Assembly (NCBI RefSeq): GCF_002741055.1
Contig: NZ_CP016809.1
Coordinates: forward strand, 4,504,501 to 4,568,500
DNA from: Paenibacillus ihbetae
GTDB taxonomy: Bacteria > Bacillota > Bacilli > Paenibacillales > Paenibacillaceae
Direction: 5' to 3'
DNA: 64,000 nucleotides
Shown here: positions 51,633-61,041 of the stretch, piece by piece
Layout: the number at the start of each line of letters is the position of its first letter
Numbering within the stretch: the stretch's first letter is position 1
The notes under the pieces: generated by a model
The model's input: the letters and a program-made list of their open reading frames with translations, nothing else
Database searches by the model: none
Told to the model about the DNA's origin: nothing
Translations under genes and position numbers: made by a program

Positions 51633-52781
51633 TTGTTGAGTCAAATCCGTGAATCTGAGCTGCAAGCAATTCGGTCATTTCATTCGAGCCAGCTAATTAG
51701 GAACAAGTATGAGAACATACTGGAGAATCTCGACAGCGGGATCATCCTCTTTGATAGTGAGGGTGTACTTGCTTTTGTCAATGTTCAAATGGCAAAATTG
51801 CTTGGCGTACCCCGCAAATCGCTAACCGGTTGCACATTAACCCAGCTGCTGCGTCATAAACAGCTGTCCAGATTTAAAAAGAAGAAAATCCTCCGCATTT
51901 TTCGGGAGACGGTTTTTCACCGTAAACGTTACCATGAGCTCGTGGACGAGTATGGTCGATCATGGCTTATTACGATGACCTATGGGGATCAGATGGAAGG
52001 GGATTTTTTGATCAGCGTCAAGGATGTTTCGGATTTCAAGCGAATTGAGCAGACAGCCTATCAGAACGACAAGCTTGCCATGCTCGGGAAGATCTCCGCC
52101 TCCATCGCCCACGAAATACGCAATCCGCTGACCTCGATCCGGGGCTTTATCCAACTGCTTCGCCCCCATTTGGTGAACCTCGGCAAGGAAGAATACGCCC
52201 GGATAATACTGACGGAGATCGATCGGGCAAATGATATTATATATGAATTTCTGAATTCCTCCAAGCCTTCCGCTCCGGAAACCAAGGTGGTAGCCGTATC
52301 CTCGCTGCTCAAGGAAGTCGTGCTTCTTACCGAGAGCGAGGCGCTGATGAAGGGATGCCAAATCAACCTACATACGGAAGAGATGCCGCCAGCCTTTATA
52401 TCTGTCGATGTAAAGCAGATTAAACAGGTGATCCTCAACATTATCAAAAACGCCCTCGATGCGATCAATGAACAGCATGTCGAGAACTTTACCGGTATCA
52501 TTGATATTTCAGCCCGTGACAACGGTAAGAACATTAGCATCTGCATTTCGGATAACGGGGCCGGGATGGATCAGAATACGCTGAACCATCTGTTCAATCC
52601 GTTTTTCACGACGAAGGAGAGCGGTACAGGGTTAGGGCTGTCCGTCAGCTACAGCATCATCCGCAACCATGGCGGCTCGATTGCGGTGGACAGCGAGATC
52701 GGCGAAGGAACCGAGTTCGTGATCACATTTCCGAAGCTGGAGGCGGCTGAGGGCCCAAATGCACCAAACGTAAGGATATAA
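51633..52781 (+). CDS. PAS-domain sensor histidine kinase (orphan, sporulation-kinase-like)
   Basis: The protein has a PAS domain (residues 20-130), a dimerisation/phospho-acceptor helix with SIAHEIRNPLTSIRGFIQLL, and an HATPase domain with N box ILNIIKNALDAI, G1 SDNGAGMD, F box FNPFFTTKESGTGLGLSVSYSIIRNHGG. No transmembrane segment is evident, so it is probably cytoplasmic. No response regulator is adjacent, as for kinases that feed the Spo0F/Spo0A phosphorelay. The start is TTG at 51633 or 51636, behind AAAAGGGGGAG; both are non-AUG. Confidence 0.88.
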   Translation: MLSQIRESELQAIRSFHSSQLIRNKYENILENLDSGIILFDSEGVLAFVNVQMAKLLGVPRKSLTGCTLTQLLRHKQLSRFKKKKILRIFRETVFHRKRYHELVDEYGRSWLITMTYGDQMEGDFLISVKDVSDFKRIEQTAYQNDKLAMLGKISASIAHEIRNPLTSIRGFIQLLRPHLVNLGKEEYARIILTEIDRANDIIYEFLNSSKPSAPETKVVAVSSLLKEVVLLTESEALMKGCQINLHTEEMPPAFISVDVKQIKQVILNIIKNALDAINEQHVENFTGIIDISARDNGKNISICISDNGAGMDQNTLNHLFNPFFTTKESGTGLGLSVSYSIIRNHGGSIAVDSEIGEGTEFVITFPKLEAAEGPNAPNVRI

Positions 52782-52951
52782 ACCAATCGGAGCCCAGCTC
52801 CATAAGCAGAAAGCGGCTGTTCCGATGGAATGGTCTTTTTCTTTTGTGCAAGTAAAAAGCTTTCTTATATATAGAGGGACTTTCTTCTTTACATTTCTCA
52901 TTGGATTCAAGTATGATGAAGAGAAACTTGCCGAGAGGAGTTTAGCTTAGA

Positions 52952-53917
52952 ATGATCAAGAGTAGTCAGACAAAGATTGTGGACTGCACCATTCGTGACG
53001 GCGGATTGGTGAATAACTGGGATTTTAGCGTCGAATTTGTACAGCAATTATATGCGGGCCTGAACGAGGCTGGCGTGGACTATATGGAAATCGGTTATAA
53101 AAATTCGCCAAAGCTGCTGAAGGGCGCAGATCAGGCTGGTCCATGGCGCTTCCTGGATGATGATTTTCTGAAGGAAGTCATCCCCCATAAAGGCAAAACC
53201 AAGCTCTCCGCTCTCGTCGATATCGGTCGTGTGGATGAGGATGATATTTTGCCGCGAGAGGAAAGCCTGCTGGATCTGATCCGGGTAGCCTGCTATATCA
53301 AAGATGTGGATAAGGCGCTTGCGCTCGTACAAACCTTCCATGATCGGGGCTACGAGACTACCCTTAACATTATGGCGCTCTCCAACGTAATGGAGAATGA
53401 ACTGCTGGAGGCTTTTGAGCTGATCAAGGAAAGCGTCGTCGATGTCGTATACATCGTGGACTCCTATGGAAGCCTGGATCATAAGGATATCGAATACCTC
53501 GTCAATAAATTTAAAACGCATCTGCCGAATAAGCGCCTTGGCGTCCATACCCATAACAACATGCAGCTTGCGTTCTCGAATACACTCGTTGCAGCGGATC
53601 TGGGCGTGGAGCTGCTGGATGCGTCCGTGTACGGAATGGGACGGGCCGCGGGCAACTGCCCGACTGAGCTGCTCGTCACCCATTTGAAAGGTACCAAGTA
53701 CGAGCTTCGCCCGGTTCTGGATATCATTGAGCGCTTCATGATCCCGCTGCGGGAGAAAGAGGAGTGGGGCTACATCATTCCTTACATGATCACCGGTACG
53801 CTGGACGAACATCCGCGGTCGGCCATGGCGCTTCGAGCATCGGAGGACAAGGATAAAGTTGTAGATTTTTACGATAAGCTGACGACACCGGAAGTGACAT
53901 TCGACAAAAAGAAATAA
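52952..53917 (+). CDS. HMGL-like aldolase catalytic domain protein
   Basis: The 321-residue TIM-barrel protein resembles the 4-hydroxy-2-oxovalerate aldolase / HMG-CoA lyase superfamily. IVDCTIRDGGLVNNWDFS gives the metal-binding Asp and Arg, and VHTHNNMQLAFSNTLVAADLGVELLDASVYGMGRAAGNCPTELLV gives the two histidine ligands and the Gly-rich barrel end. The substrate is unknown; it lacks the LeuA regulatory domain, so it is not a leuA gene. GAGAGGAGTTT lies before the ATG. Confidence 0.85.
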   Translation: MIKSSQTKIVDCTIRDGGLVNNWDFSVEFVQQLYAGLNEAGVDYMEIGYKNSPKLLKGADQAGPWRFLDDDFLKEVIPHKGKTKLSALVDIGRVDEDDILPREESLLDLIRVACYIKDVDKALALVQTFHDRGYETTLNIMALSNVMENELLEAFELIKESVVDVVYIVDSYGSLDHKDIEYLVNKFKTHLPNKRLGVHTHNNMQLAFSNTLVAADLGVELLDASVYGMGRAAGNCPTELLVTHLKGTKYELRPVLDIIERFMIPLREKEEWGYIIPYMITGTLDEHPRSAMALRASEDKDKVVDFYDKLTTPEVTFDKKK

Positions 53918-53952
53918 CAATCGCGCTAACATTCGGCGGTTATTGGATGGAT

Positions 53953-53999
53953 CAGGCGGCAGCCAAGGACCCAGTAGGGACACTGCTGCCTGTTTATTT
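53953..53999 (+). terminator. Rho-independent terminator
   Basis: CAGGCGGCAG pairs with CTGCTGCCTG around a GGACCC/GGGACA loop, followed by TTTATTTT. Confidence 0.7.
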
Positions 54000-54090
54000 T
54001 CCCAAATGACGATTTCCATAAAATACATGTTGAAATTATGAATACGGCATGGTATATTTATTTTTGTCTTCACGACAGTTACTGAATTAT

Positions 54091-54164
54091 CGGGACGTAG
54101 CTCAGCTTGGTAGAGCACCTGGTTTGGGACCAGGGGGTCGCATGTTCAAATCGTGTCGTCCCGA
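54091..54164 (+). tRNA. tRNA-Pro (anticodon TGG)
   Basis: The acceptor arm pairs CGGGACG with CGTCCCG. The D arm contains AGCTCAGCTTGGTAGAGC, the anticodon stem-loop reads CTGGTTTGGGACCAG with anticodon TGG, and the T arm contains GTTCAAATC. The discriminator base is A, and CCA is not encoded. Confidence 0.96.
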
Positions 54165-54239
54165 TTGGCTTACGAAATAGGCCCTGCAAAAGTGATCGAA
54201 TATGCTCTGAAGCATAGCGCCGCTTTTGTGGGTTGATAT

Positions 54240-54313
54240 GCGGGTGTAGTTCAATGGTAGAACTCCAGCCTTCCAAGCTGGTAGCGTGGGTTCGATTCCC
54301 ATCACCCGCTCCA
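54240..54313 (+). tRNA. tRNA-Gly (anticodon TCC)
   Basis: The acceptor arm pairs GCGGGTG with CACCCGC. The anticodon loop reads CTTCCAA with anticodon TCC, and the T loop is GTTCGATTC. The 3' CCA is encoded. It is probably cotranscribed with tRNA-Pro; the 75 bases between them hold nothing obvious. Confidence 0.96.
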
Positions 54314-54327
54314 TAATGAGCAGACAA

Positions 54328-54355
54328 GAACCCTTGAGCATCAAGGGCTTTTTTG
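54328..54355 (+). terminator. Rho-independent terminator after the tRNA genes
   Basis: CCCTTGA pairs with TCAAGGG around GCA, followed by CTTTTTT. Confidence 0.85.
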
Positions 54356-54403
54356 TGTCATGATATGTCATGAACAGTGATCGACCTCTTGTTGATTTTC
54401 CGC

Positions 54404-54432
54404 TTGCCATTGACAACCAGATTTGTTACAAT
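54404..54432 (+). promoter_or_regulatory. Promoter of the ABC-F leader
   Basis: TTGCCA (54404-54409) and TACAAT (54427-54432) are 17 bases apart. A start near 54439 gives a leader of about 408 bases. Confidence 0.6.
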
Positions 54433-54438
54433 GTCGGT

Positions 54439-54846
54439 GAAATCAATTACAGGAATGCGAGGTAACCATAGTCCGATGAAGTAAGATACCCTTTTCTCTG
54501 ACAACTGCAATGATGTTGCAGGCGTTTCTCTACGGTGCTGGAGAAGAGATTTGGTGTGTCTGAAAAATGGGATTCGAGGTGCCTTTTTTAATTTTCTATA
54601 CAAAGGGAACTTCAATCCGGCTTGATCAGCAATTCCCACCCATGATCGGCGGGCTTCGTTTTGGGATGTTCGGCATCCGAACAGAACCGCTGTATGTTGG
54701 AAGGAACAGCGCGTGCGCTGTAGCCAGGGAGCTGTCGTATCATGCCGTTCATTTCATAAACACATCCGCATCTCTTTCTTCGATGATCCGCCGTAGGCCA
54801 TGGCCTGCGGTTTTTTTAATGGATTTTTCAGGGAGGATGAGGTTAT
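54439..54846 (+). promoter_or_regulatory. Attenuator leader of the ABC-F gene
   Basis: The leader ends with a terminator hairpin at 54788-54817 (CCGTAGGCC paired with GGCCTGCGG, then seven T), 30 bases before the ABC-F start codon. Upstream lies CTGCAA-TGATG-TTGCAG and a possible 9-codon reading frame at 54455-54484 (MRGNHSPMK) without a good ribosome binding site. ABC-F resistance genes are often controlled by drug-induced ribosome stalling in such leaders. A 100-codon frame at 54567-54869 crosses the terminator and the gene start and looks spurious. Confidence 0.65.
54788..54817 (+). terminator. Terminator (attenuator) before the ABC-F gene
   Basis: CCGTAGGCC pairs with GGCCTGCGG around AT, with one mismatch, followed by TTTTTTT. 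Confidence 0.8.
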
Positions 54847-56712
54847 ATGACAATGATCTTAAAGGCTAAGGATATAGGAATGGAGCTGCAAGGAAAGCCG
54901 CTGTTCGAGGGGATCCACCTGGAGGTGGCCGAGGGAGAGCGCATCGCCCTGTATGGACGAAACGGAATGGGGAAATCCACGCTGTTGTCGATCCTGGCAG
55001 GAGAGCGCCAGCCGACGAACGGAACGGTCGAGGCGGTACTGCCAAGGGAACGATGGGGCTGGATGCGGCAGCAGGATGAGCCTGACGAATCCGAGATGAC
55101 GGCGCTCGAAATGGTTCGCAGCCGCAGCGAATCGTCCCTTTGGGAGCTTAAGCAGCAGCTTGCCGCTATAGAGAAGCAGATGCAGGCAAGTGATGCTGAT
55201 GCTATGGATCGGCTGGTTGAGCAGTACGGGAATCTGTTAGAGCGCTATGAGTCCGGTGGAGGCTTCCAGTGGGAGACTGAAGTCGAGAAGGCCATGACGA
55301 TGCTCGGCATCGGGTCGGAGGTCTGGCCAGTTCCCTATAAAGGACTGAGCGGCGGACAAAAGACGAAGGTGATGCTGGCCGCACTGCTCGTACGGAATCC
55401 TCAATTTTTGCTTCTGGATGAGCCGACCAATCATCTGGACAGTGAGAGCCTGGTCTGGCTCGAGCAGTGGCTTGTCTCCGTGTATAAAGGGACCGTACTG
55501 TTCGTATCCCATGACAGGGAATTCATCGATCGCGTTGCCACCTCAGTGTGCGAGTTGTCCGCCAACGAGCTGCGGAGGTACCGTGGGGGATACACCGATT
55601 ACCGGAGGGAGAAAGAGCGTGAGCTCCGTGAGCAGGAAACCCTCTACCGCAAGCAGGAGTTGGCCCGCAAAGCGCTTGAAGAATCGATTCGCCGATATGA
55701 GGAATGGTTCCATAAAGCGCATAATTCGGCAGGGGATGGAGATGTTCGAATCACGGCCAGCTACTATAAGGCGAAAGCCAAGAAGAACATTTCGAGATAC
55801 CATGCCAAGGAGAAGGCGCTCGAAAGGCTGGAAGCGGAGCGTGTGGATAAACCGCGGAGCGATCCGAAGCTGAAAATGGAGCTGGATGCGGAGGCCATTG
55901 GTGCCAAAACGCTGCTGCGCGTCAAGGAGATGAGCTTCGGATTCGGAGACCGTCTGCTGTTTGACCGTTTCAGCTTTCAACTGAACCGCGGGGACCGTCT
56001 CGCGGTCCGGGGGCCGAACGGAAGCGGAAAAACGACGCTGCTTAAGCTTCTGCTAGGCGAAATTACGCCGACGGAAGGGACCGTTGCCTGGCATCCGGCC
56101 GTCAAAATCGGGTATTTCTCCCAGCAGCTCGAAGGGCTGGAGGATGACATGACCTTGCTGGACAGTCTGCTTGCCATTCCTGGAATGACGCAGAGCCATG
56201 CCCGAACGCTGCTCGGATGCTTCCTGTTCCGCCGGGATGACGTCTTCAAACGGATCGGCCAGCTCAGCATGGGGGAGAAATGCCGCACGGCCTTCCTGAA
56301 GCTGTATTTTAGCGGGGCCCATCTTCTGGTGCTCGATGAACCGTCCAACTATCTGGATGTGGATACGCGCGAGGTGATTGAGGAGGTTCTTGTCCGCTTT
56401 CCGGGAGCAATAGCGCTCGTATCGCATGACAGGTACCTGGTTCGCAAAGTCGCCAACCGGCTTCTGACCCTGAAGCCAGGCGGCACGCCGGTCTGGTTCG
56501 AGGGCAGCGTCGCAGAGGAAGAGGAGCAAATGGCCCGTGTCGGGGTGATCAGGGGAGATACCGACAAGGAGAACCGCAGGATGGAGCTGGAGTACCGGAT
56601 TCAAGAGCTGCTTGGACTCTCGGCCGGGGAGGGTGGAGCAGAGCAGGATGAGGATTGGCTCGCCGAAATCCGGACGCTCCGGAAGGAGCTTGCCCGGCTG
56701 CAAGGTGAATAA
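54847..56712 (+). CDS. ABC-F family ATPase (ribosome-protection type)
   Basis: The 621-residue protein has two ATPase domains and no membrane part. The first has YGRNGMGKST, LSGGQKTK and LLLDEPTNHLDSESL; the second has GPNGSGKT, the altered signature LSMGEKCRT, and LVLDEPSNYLDVDTR. The linker between them (residues 240-345) is long, basic and helical (KAHNSAGDGDVRITASYYKAKAKKNISRYHAKEKALERLEAERV), as in antibiotic-resistance ABC-F proteins that reach the peptidyl-transferase centre. A short coiled C-terminal tail follows. Which drug class it acts on is not readable. Confidence 0.88.
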   Translation: MTMILKAKDIGMELQGKPLFEGIHLEVAEGERIALYGRNGMGKSTLLSILAGERQPTNGTVEAVLPRERWGWMRQQDEPDESEMTALEMVRSRSESSLWELKQQLAAIEKQMQASDADAMDRLVEQYGNLLERYESGGGFQWETEVEKAMTMLGIGSEVWPVPYKGLSGGQKTKVMLAALLVRNPQFLLLDEPTNHLDSESLVWLEQWLVSVYKGTVLFVSHDREFIDRVATSVCELSANELRRYRGGYTDYRREKERELREQETLYRKQELARKALEESIRRYEEWFHKAHNSAGDGDVRITASYYKAKAKKNISRYHAKEKALERLEAERVDKPRSDPKLKMELDAEAIGAKTLLRVKEMSFGFGDRLLFDRFSFQLNRGDRLAVRGPNGSGKTTLLKLLLGEITPTEGTVAWHPAVKIGYFSQQLEGLEDDMTLLDSLLAIPGMTQSHARTLLGCFLFRRDDVFKRIGQLSMGEKCRTAFLKLYFSGAHLLVLDEPSNYLDVDTREVIEEVLVRFPGAIALVSHDRYLVRKVANRLLTLKPGGTPVWFEGSVAEEEEQMARVGVIRGDTDKENRRMELEYRIQELLGLSAGEGGAEQDEDWLAEIRTLRKELARLQGE

Positions 56713-56767
56713 GCGCGAATCGGTACGGGCAAACCTTCTAGTATAAGGCATTTCGGGTAAATGCAGC

Positions 56768-56796
56768 TTGCCATATGTCGAAAGGTTGCATATAAT
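56768..56796 (+). promoter_or_regulatory. Promoter of the pheST T-box transcript
   Basis: TTGCCA (56768-56773) and TATAAT (56791-56796) are 17 bases apart, about 40 bases before T-box stem I. Confidence 0.7.
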
Positions 56797-56837
56797 ATAC
56801 CCTATAAATTTATATTTGCCATAGCGTTTAAATGCAT

Positions 56838-57128
56838 GGATGGAGAAGAGTAGTCAGTGCCTCCGTACAGGGAAGAGATGCCGCAGATTGAGAGCGTCTC
56901 TATGGAATCAGGCTGGTGAAGTTCGCTCCGGAGCAGTTCCCTGAACACGGCACAATGCCGTACAGTAGGGGATAACGGGTCCGATTCGTTACGTCGGTCA
57001 AGTGAGCATATGTCTGCTTATATCAGGGAATGCCGGTGTTTGCACGCCGCATTCTCAAGAAGCTGGTATGCTAACAAGGGTGGTACCACGGTCTTTTCGT
57101 CCCTTTTCGGGAGAAAAGGCCTTTTTTA
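56838..57128 (+). promoter_or_regulatory. T-box leader (phenylalanine-specific) of pheS-pheT
   Basis: Stem I starts with GGAGAAGAGTAG; its partner CTCC at 56926-56929 lies just after the specifier loop GAAGTTCG, with TTC (Phe) at 56922-56924. The T-box sequence AAGGGTGGTACCACGG lies at 57076-57091. The terminator pairs GGTCTTTTC and GTCCC with GGGA and GAAAAGGCC and ends in a T run. Uncharged tRNA-Phe should promote readthrough. Confidence 0.93.
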
Positions 57129-57179
57129 TTTGCAGGCAAGAAAGCAAATACGAGTTCATGAAGGGGTGTGCGAACAGCA

Positions 57180-58214
57180 ATGAAAGAGAAATTGGAAGCA
57201 TTGAAGCAGGAAGCATTAGCACAACTGCAGGACGTGAGCGATCCGCAGCGCTTGAATGATCTGCGGGTGAAATACCTTGGCAAAAAAGGGGCACTGACCG
57301 AAATTTTACGCGGCATGGGCCAGTTGAGCGCCGAGGAGCGCCCGGTAATCGGACAGGTGGCGAACGATGTCCGCGGGGCGATTGAGGAAGTTATCGTGAG
57401 CAAGCAGGAGGCGTTCCTGCAGCAGGAGACGGAAGAACGGCTCCGTGCGGAGAAGGTGGATGTTACGCTTCCGGGAAGGAAGCTTGCGCAAGGCGCGATT
57501 CATCCGCTCAGCAAAGTCATTCAGGATATCGAGGACATTTTCATCGGAATGGGCTACCGCGTCGCCGAGGGACCGGAAGTGGAGACCGATTATTTCAACT
57601 TCGAGGCGTTGAATTTGCCGAAGAACCATCCGGCTCGCGACATGCAGGATTCCTTCTATTTGACGGAGGATTTGCTGATGCGTACCCAGACTTCTCCGGT
57701 GCAAGCGCGGACGATGCTGGCGATGGAAGGGGAGGTTCCGGTCAAAATCATCTGCCCGGGCCGGGTATTCCGCCGGGACGACGATGACGCGACCCACTCG
57801 TTCCAGTTCCACCAGATCGAAGGCCTGGTCATCGGGGAGAATATCCGGATGAGCGACCTTAAGGGAACGCTGCTGCAATTCGTACAGGAAATGTTCGGGG
57901 AAAATACGCAGATTCGCCTGCGCCCAAGCTTCTTCCCGTTCACCGAGCCGAGCGCCGAAGTGGATGTCTCCTGCGTGAAGTGCGGCGGCAGCGGATGCCG
58001 CGTGTGCAAGCATACCGGCTGGCTCGAAATTTTGGGCTGCGGCATGGTTCATCCGAAAGTGCTGGAGATGGGCGGCTATGATCCGGAAAAATACAGCGGC
58101 TTTGCATTCGGCATGGGAGTCGAGCGGATCGCCATGCTGAAATACGGCGTGGATGACATCCGGCATTTCTTCAACAACGATACGGCATTTTTGAAGCAGT
58201 TTACGCGGATCTAA
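57180..58214 (+). CDS. pheS: Phenylalanyl-tRNA synthetase, alpha subunit
   Basis: PheS carries the class II catalytic core of the alpha2-beta2 enzyme. The 344-residue protein starts [15 protein letters not shown] (coiled arm) and has motif 2 [50 protein letters not shown], and motif 3 [28 protein letters not shown] 57180 matches the B. subtilis N-terminus; an in-frame GTG at 57168 overlaps AAGGGG and is less likely. Confidence 0.96.
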   Translation: MKEKLEALKQEALAQLQDVSDPQRLNDLRVKYLGKKGALTEILRGMGQLSAEERPVIGQVANDVRGAIEEVIVSKQEAFLQQETEERLRAEKVDVTLPGRKLAQGAIHPLSKVIQDIEDIFIGMGYRVAEGPEVETDYFNFEALNLPKNHPARDMQDSFYLTEDLLMRTQTSPVQARTMLAMEGEVPVKIICPGRVFRRDDDDATHSFQFHQIEGLVIGENIRMSDLKGTLLQFVQEMFGENTQIRLRPSFFPFTEPSAEVDVSCVKCGGSGCRVCKHTGWLEILGCGMVHPKVLEMGGYDPEKYSGFAFGMGVERIAMLKYGVDDIRHFFNNDTAFLKQFTRI

Positions 58215-58244
58215 CTTAAACAAGATAAGGGAAGTGAATATACA

Positions 58245-60695
58245 ATGAGAGTTTCAACGGATTGGTTGTCCGATTATATATCGCTCGAGGGCGTCAGCAC
58301 AGAGGAGCTTGCCGGTCGGATTACGTCAGCCGGCATTGAGATCGACGTCATCGAGAAACGGAATCAGGGAATCAGCAAGGTCGTTGTCGGCTACGTGAAG
58401 AGCAAGGAAAAGCATCCGGACGCGGATAAGCTTAACGTCTGTGTAGTGGATGCAGGGCAGGAGGAAGATCTGCAGATCGTGTGCGGGGCGAAGAACGTTG
58501 ACGCCGGACAGAAAGTGCCGGTCGCTCTTGTCGGCGCGAAGCTTCCGGGCGGCCTGGACATTAAGAAAGCGAAGCTGCGGGGCGTGCTGTCCCAAGGGAT
58601 GATCTGCTCGGCCAAGGAGCTGGGCATGAACGATAAGCTGCTGCCGAAGGAGCTGCAGGAGGGGATTTTGGTGCTGCCTACGGATACCGAAATCGGTAAG
58701 CCGATCGTCGATGTGCTCGGCTTGAACGATGAGGTGATGGAGCTGGATCTTACGCCGAACCGTTCCGACTGCTTGAGCATGCTCGGGGCAGCCTACGAGG
58801 TAAGCGCGATCCTTGGACGGGAGCTGAGCCTCCCAGATCCGCAGAAGGACATGGTAGAGGTGCATGAGCGCGCAGCGGATCATATTGCTGTGACCATCGG
58901 CGCCGAGGAGCAGTGCACGCATTATGCGGCACGCTATATAAGCGGAGTTACAATTGCTCCATCCCCGTTGTGGATGCAGAACCGGTTGATAGCGGCGGGG
59001 ATTCGCCCGATCAACAATATCGTTGACATTACCAACTACGTTATGCTGGAGTACGGGCAGCCGCTGCATGCGTTTGATGCGGACCGGCTGGAGAACGGCG
59101 CCGTGCACGTTCGCATGGCCGAAGACGGCGAGAAGATGGTGACGCTTGACGGCCAGGAGCGTACGCTTGCGCCGCATATGCTGATCATCGCGTCTGGCGG
59201 CAAACCGGTAGCCCTGGCCGGCGTTATGGGCGGCTTGGATTCCGAGGTTACGGACAATACCGTGAACATCTTCCTGGAATCGGCCAAATTTGACGGCGGC
59301 ACCGTCCGCAAGACGTCCCGTCAACTGGGACTTCGTTCCGAAGCCAGCTCGCGCTTCGAGAAGGAAGTGGATCCTGCAGCGGTTATTCCGGCATTGAACC
59401 GCGCGGCATCCCTGATGGCGAAATATGCCGGCGGCAAGGTGTACCAAGGCATTGCCGAAGCGGGTTCTGCAGCCTCCGAGCCGAAGGTGATCACGCTCTC
59501 GCTCGAGAAGCTGAACCGCTACCTCGGTACCGATCTGTCGCTGCTTGAGGTGAAGACGATCTTCTCCAGGCTTCATTTTGCAAGCGGTGATGCCGGTCAA
59601 GGGCTGGTGGACGTTCAAGTCCCGACCCGCCGCGGTGACATTACGCTGGATGTGGATCTGATCGAAGAGGTTGCACGCTTGTACGGCTACGACAACATTC
59701 CGACGACGCCGATCGAAGGGCCGACGACGCCGGGCTCCCTGACGAAAGCGCAGGCGATCCGCCGCTCGCTCCGCAAGCTGCTGACCCATGGCGGCTTCCA
59801 GGAGGTGCTCGGGTACTCCTTCATTCATCCGAAGCAGGCGGAACGGTTTACCGCATTGGAGCAAGAAGGCAAAGCGGTGAAGCTGGCGATGCCGATGAGC
59901 GAGGACCGCAGCGTGCTCCGGACCAGCCTGCTGCCGCAGCTGCTCGATATCGCCGCGTACAACCTCAACCGCAAGCAGCCGGATCTTGCATTGTTCGAAA
60001 TCGGCAACCTTTTCCATACGAAGGAAGAGGTGCTGACGAAGCAGCCGCAGGAACGCCCGGTGCTGGGTCTGCTGCTGACGGGCCGCACAGGAGCGAAGCA
60101 GTGGAATGTGCAGCCGGCGAAGGTGGATTTCTTCGACCTGAAGGGCGCGATCGAGACCGTGCTGGATTATCTCGGCATTGCCGCGGATCAGGTCAGCTAT
60201 GAGGCGAACCAGCCGGCCGGCTTCCATCCTGGTCGCTCGGCATCGGTATTCGTCCAGCATGGAGGCAGCAAGCAGCTTCTGGGCGTGCTGGGACAAATCC
60301 ATCCGAAGCTCCAGCAGGAGCTGGATCTGGAGGATACCTACGCTGCAGAAATATTGCTTGCTCCGTTATATGAGCTGACCAATGACCGGGTGGCTTACCG
60401 TGATTTGCCGAGATTCCCGGGTATGGAGCGTGATCTGGCCATCGTGGTGAATGAAGAGGTGGAGGCAGGCTCCTTGATCCAGGTCATTCGTGAGAATGCC
60501 GGCGAGCTGCTTCAGCAGGTTCAAGTATTCGATGTCTTCACCGGAAGCAAGCTTGGCGAAGGCAAGAAGAGCGTTGCGATTTCCCTCATGTACCGCCATC
60601 AGGATCGGACATTGACCGATGAAGAGGTTGCCCAGGTAACCGAAAAAGCCGTAAACGCGCTTCAGCAAACTTTTGGCGCAGAATTGAGAAAGTAG
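58245..60695 (+). CDS. pheT: Phenylalanyl-tRNA synthetase, beta subunit
   Basis: The 816-residue protein has the N-terminal tRNA-binding domain (HPDADKLNVCVVDAGQ), the B3/4 editing domain (RPINNIVDITNYVMLEYGQPLHAFD), the B5 domain, the catalytic-like core (LLPQLLDIAAYNLNRKQPDLALFEIGNLF), and the C-terminal FDX-ACB anticodon-binding domain (YRDLPRFPGMERDLAIVVNEEV). It begins 30 bases after pheS. A strong terminator follows. Confidence 0.97.
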   Translation: MRVSTDWLSDYISLEGVSTEELAGRITSAGIEIDVIEKRNQGISKVVVGYVKSKEKHPDADKLNVCVVDAGQEEDLQIVCGAKNVDAGQKVPVALVGAKLPGGLDIKKAKLRGVLSQGMICSAKELGMNDKLLPKELQEGILVLPTDTEIGKPIVDVLGLNDEVMELDLTPNRSDCLSMLGAAYEVSAILGRELSLPDPQKDMVEVHERAADHIAVTIGAEEQCTHYAARYISGVTIAPSPLWMQNRLIAAGIRPINNIVDITNYVMLEYGQPLHAFDADRLENGAVHVRMAEDGEKMVTLDGQERTLAPHMLIIASGGKPVALAGVMGGLDSEVTDNTVNIFLESAKFDGGTVRKTSRQLGLRSEASSRFEKEVDPAAVIPALNRAASLMAKYAGGKVYQGIAEAGSAASEPKVITLSLEKLNRYLGTDLSLLEVKTIFSRLHFASGDAGQGLVDVQVPTRRGDITLDVDLIEEVARLYGYDNIPTTPIEGPTTPGSLTKAQAIRRSLRKLLTHGGFQEVLGYSFIHPKQAERFTALEQEGKAVKLAMPMSEDRSVLRTSLLPQLLDIAAYNLNRKQPDLALFEIGNLFHTKEEVLTKQPQERPVLGLLLTGRTGAKQWNVQPAKVDFFDLKGAIETVLDYLGIAADQVSYEANQPAGFHPGRSASVFVQHGGSKQLLGVLGQIHPKLQQELDLEDTYAAEILLAPLYELTNDRVAYRDLPRFPGMERDLAIVVNEEVEAGSLIQVIRENAGELLQQVQVFDVFTGSKLGEGKKSVAISLMYRHQDRTLTDEEVAQVTEKAVNALQQTFGAELRK

Positions 60696-60705
60696 CAGGA
60701 ATTGT

Positions 60706-60757
60706 GAAAGCCCGCATCGAATCCTTTACACATCAGAGATTCGATGCGGGCTTTTTG
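60706..60757 (+). terminator. Rho-independent terminator after pheT
   Basis: GAAAGCCCGCATCGAATC pairs with GATTCGATGCGGGCTTT around a 14-base loop, followed by TT. It separates pheT from the zapA-like gene. Confidence 0.9.
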
Positions 60758-61041
60758 TGATCGAGCCTAGGCCCGTTTGGACGGAATTCTTTCCATCCAA
60801 GGTACAGGATCAAGCATCATTAGCGGTTCTTCGCGGCATCCTTGCGCAAGAGTTGCATCCTGATGCCCGTTCGGTAGATAATGATAACCACAAGCATAAC
60901 CACAAGCGGCTATTGTCATAAATTAAGCTTCGGTCTGTGTCTCTACCATTCGTCTGCACTTGTGATCTCATATATAATGAAGGAAGAGGGATAGGCCAAT
61001 TACATCATAGAACGCACACATAATAGAAGGAGGGCACAACC

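Noticed and set aside
52952..53917. leuA (2-isopropylmalate synthase)
   Set aside because: The HMGL-like barrel is similar, but the protein lacks the LeuA C-terminal regulatory domain and is much too short; it is kept as an unassigned aldolase.
54567..54869. 100-codon ORF before the ABC-F gene
   Set aside because: It runs through the attenuator hairpin and overlaps the ABC-F start in another frame, with no domain or suitable ribosome binding site.
58326..60302. Long minus-strand ORF (658 codons) opposite pheT
   Set aside because: It is fully inside the clearly identified pheT and encodes a Leu/Arg/His-rich sequence without domains.
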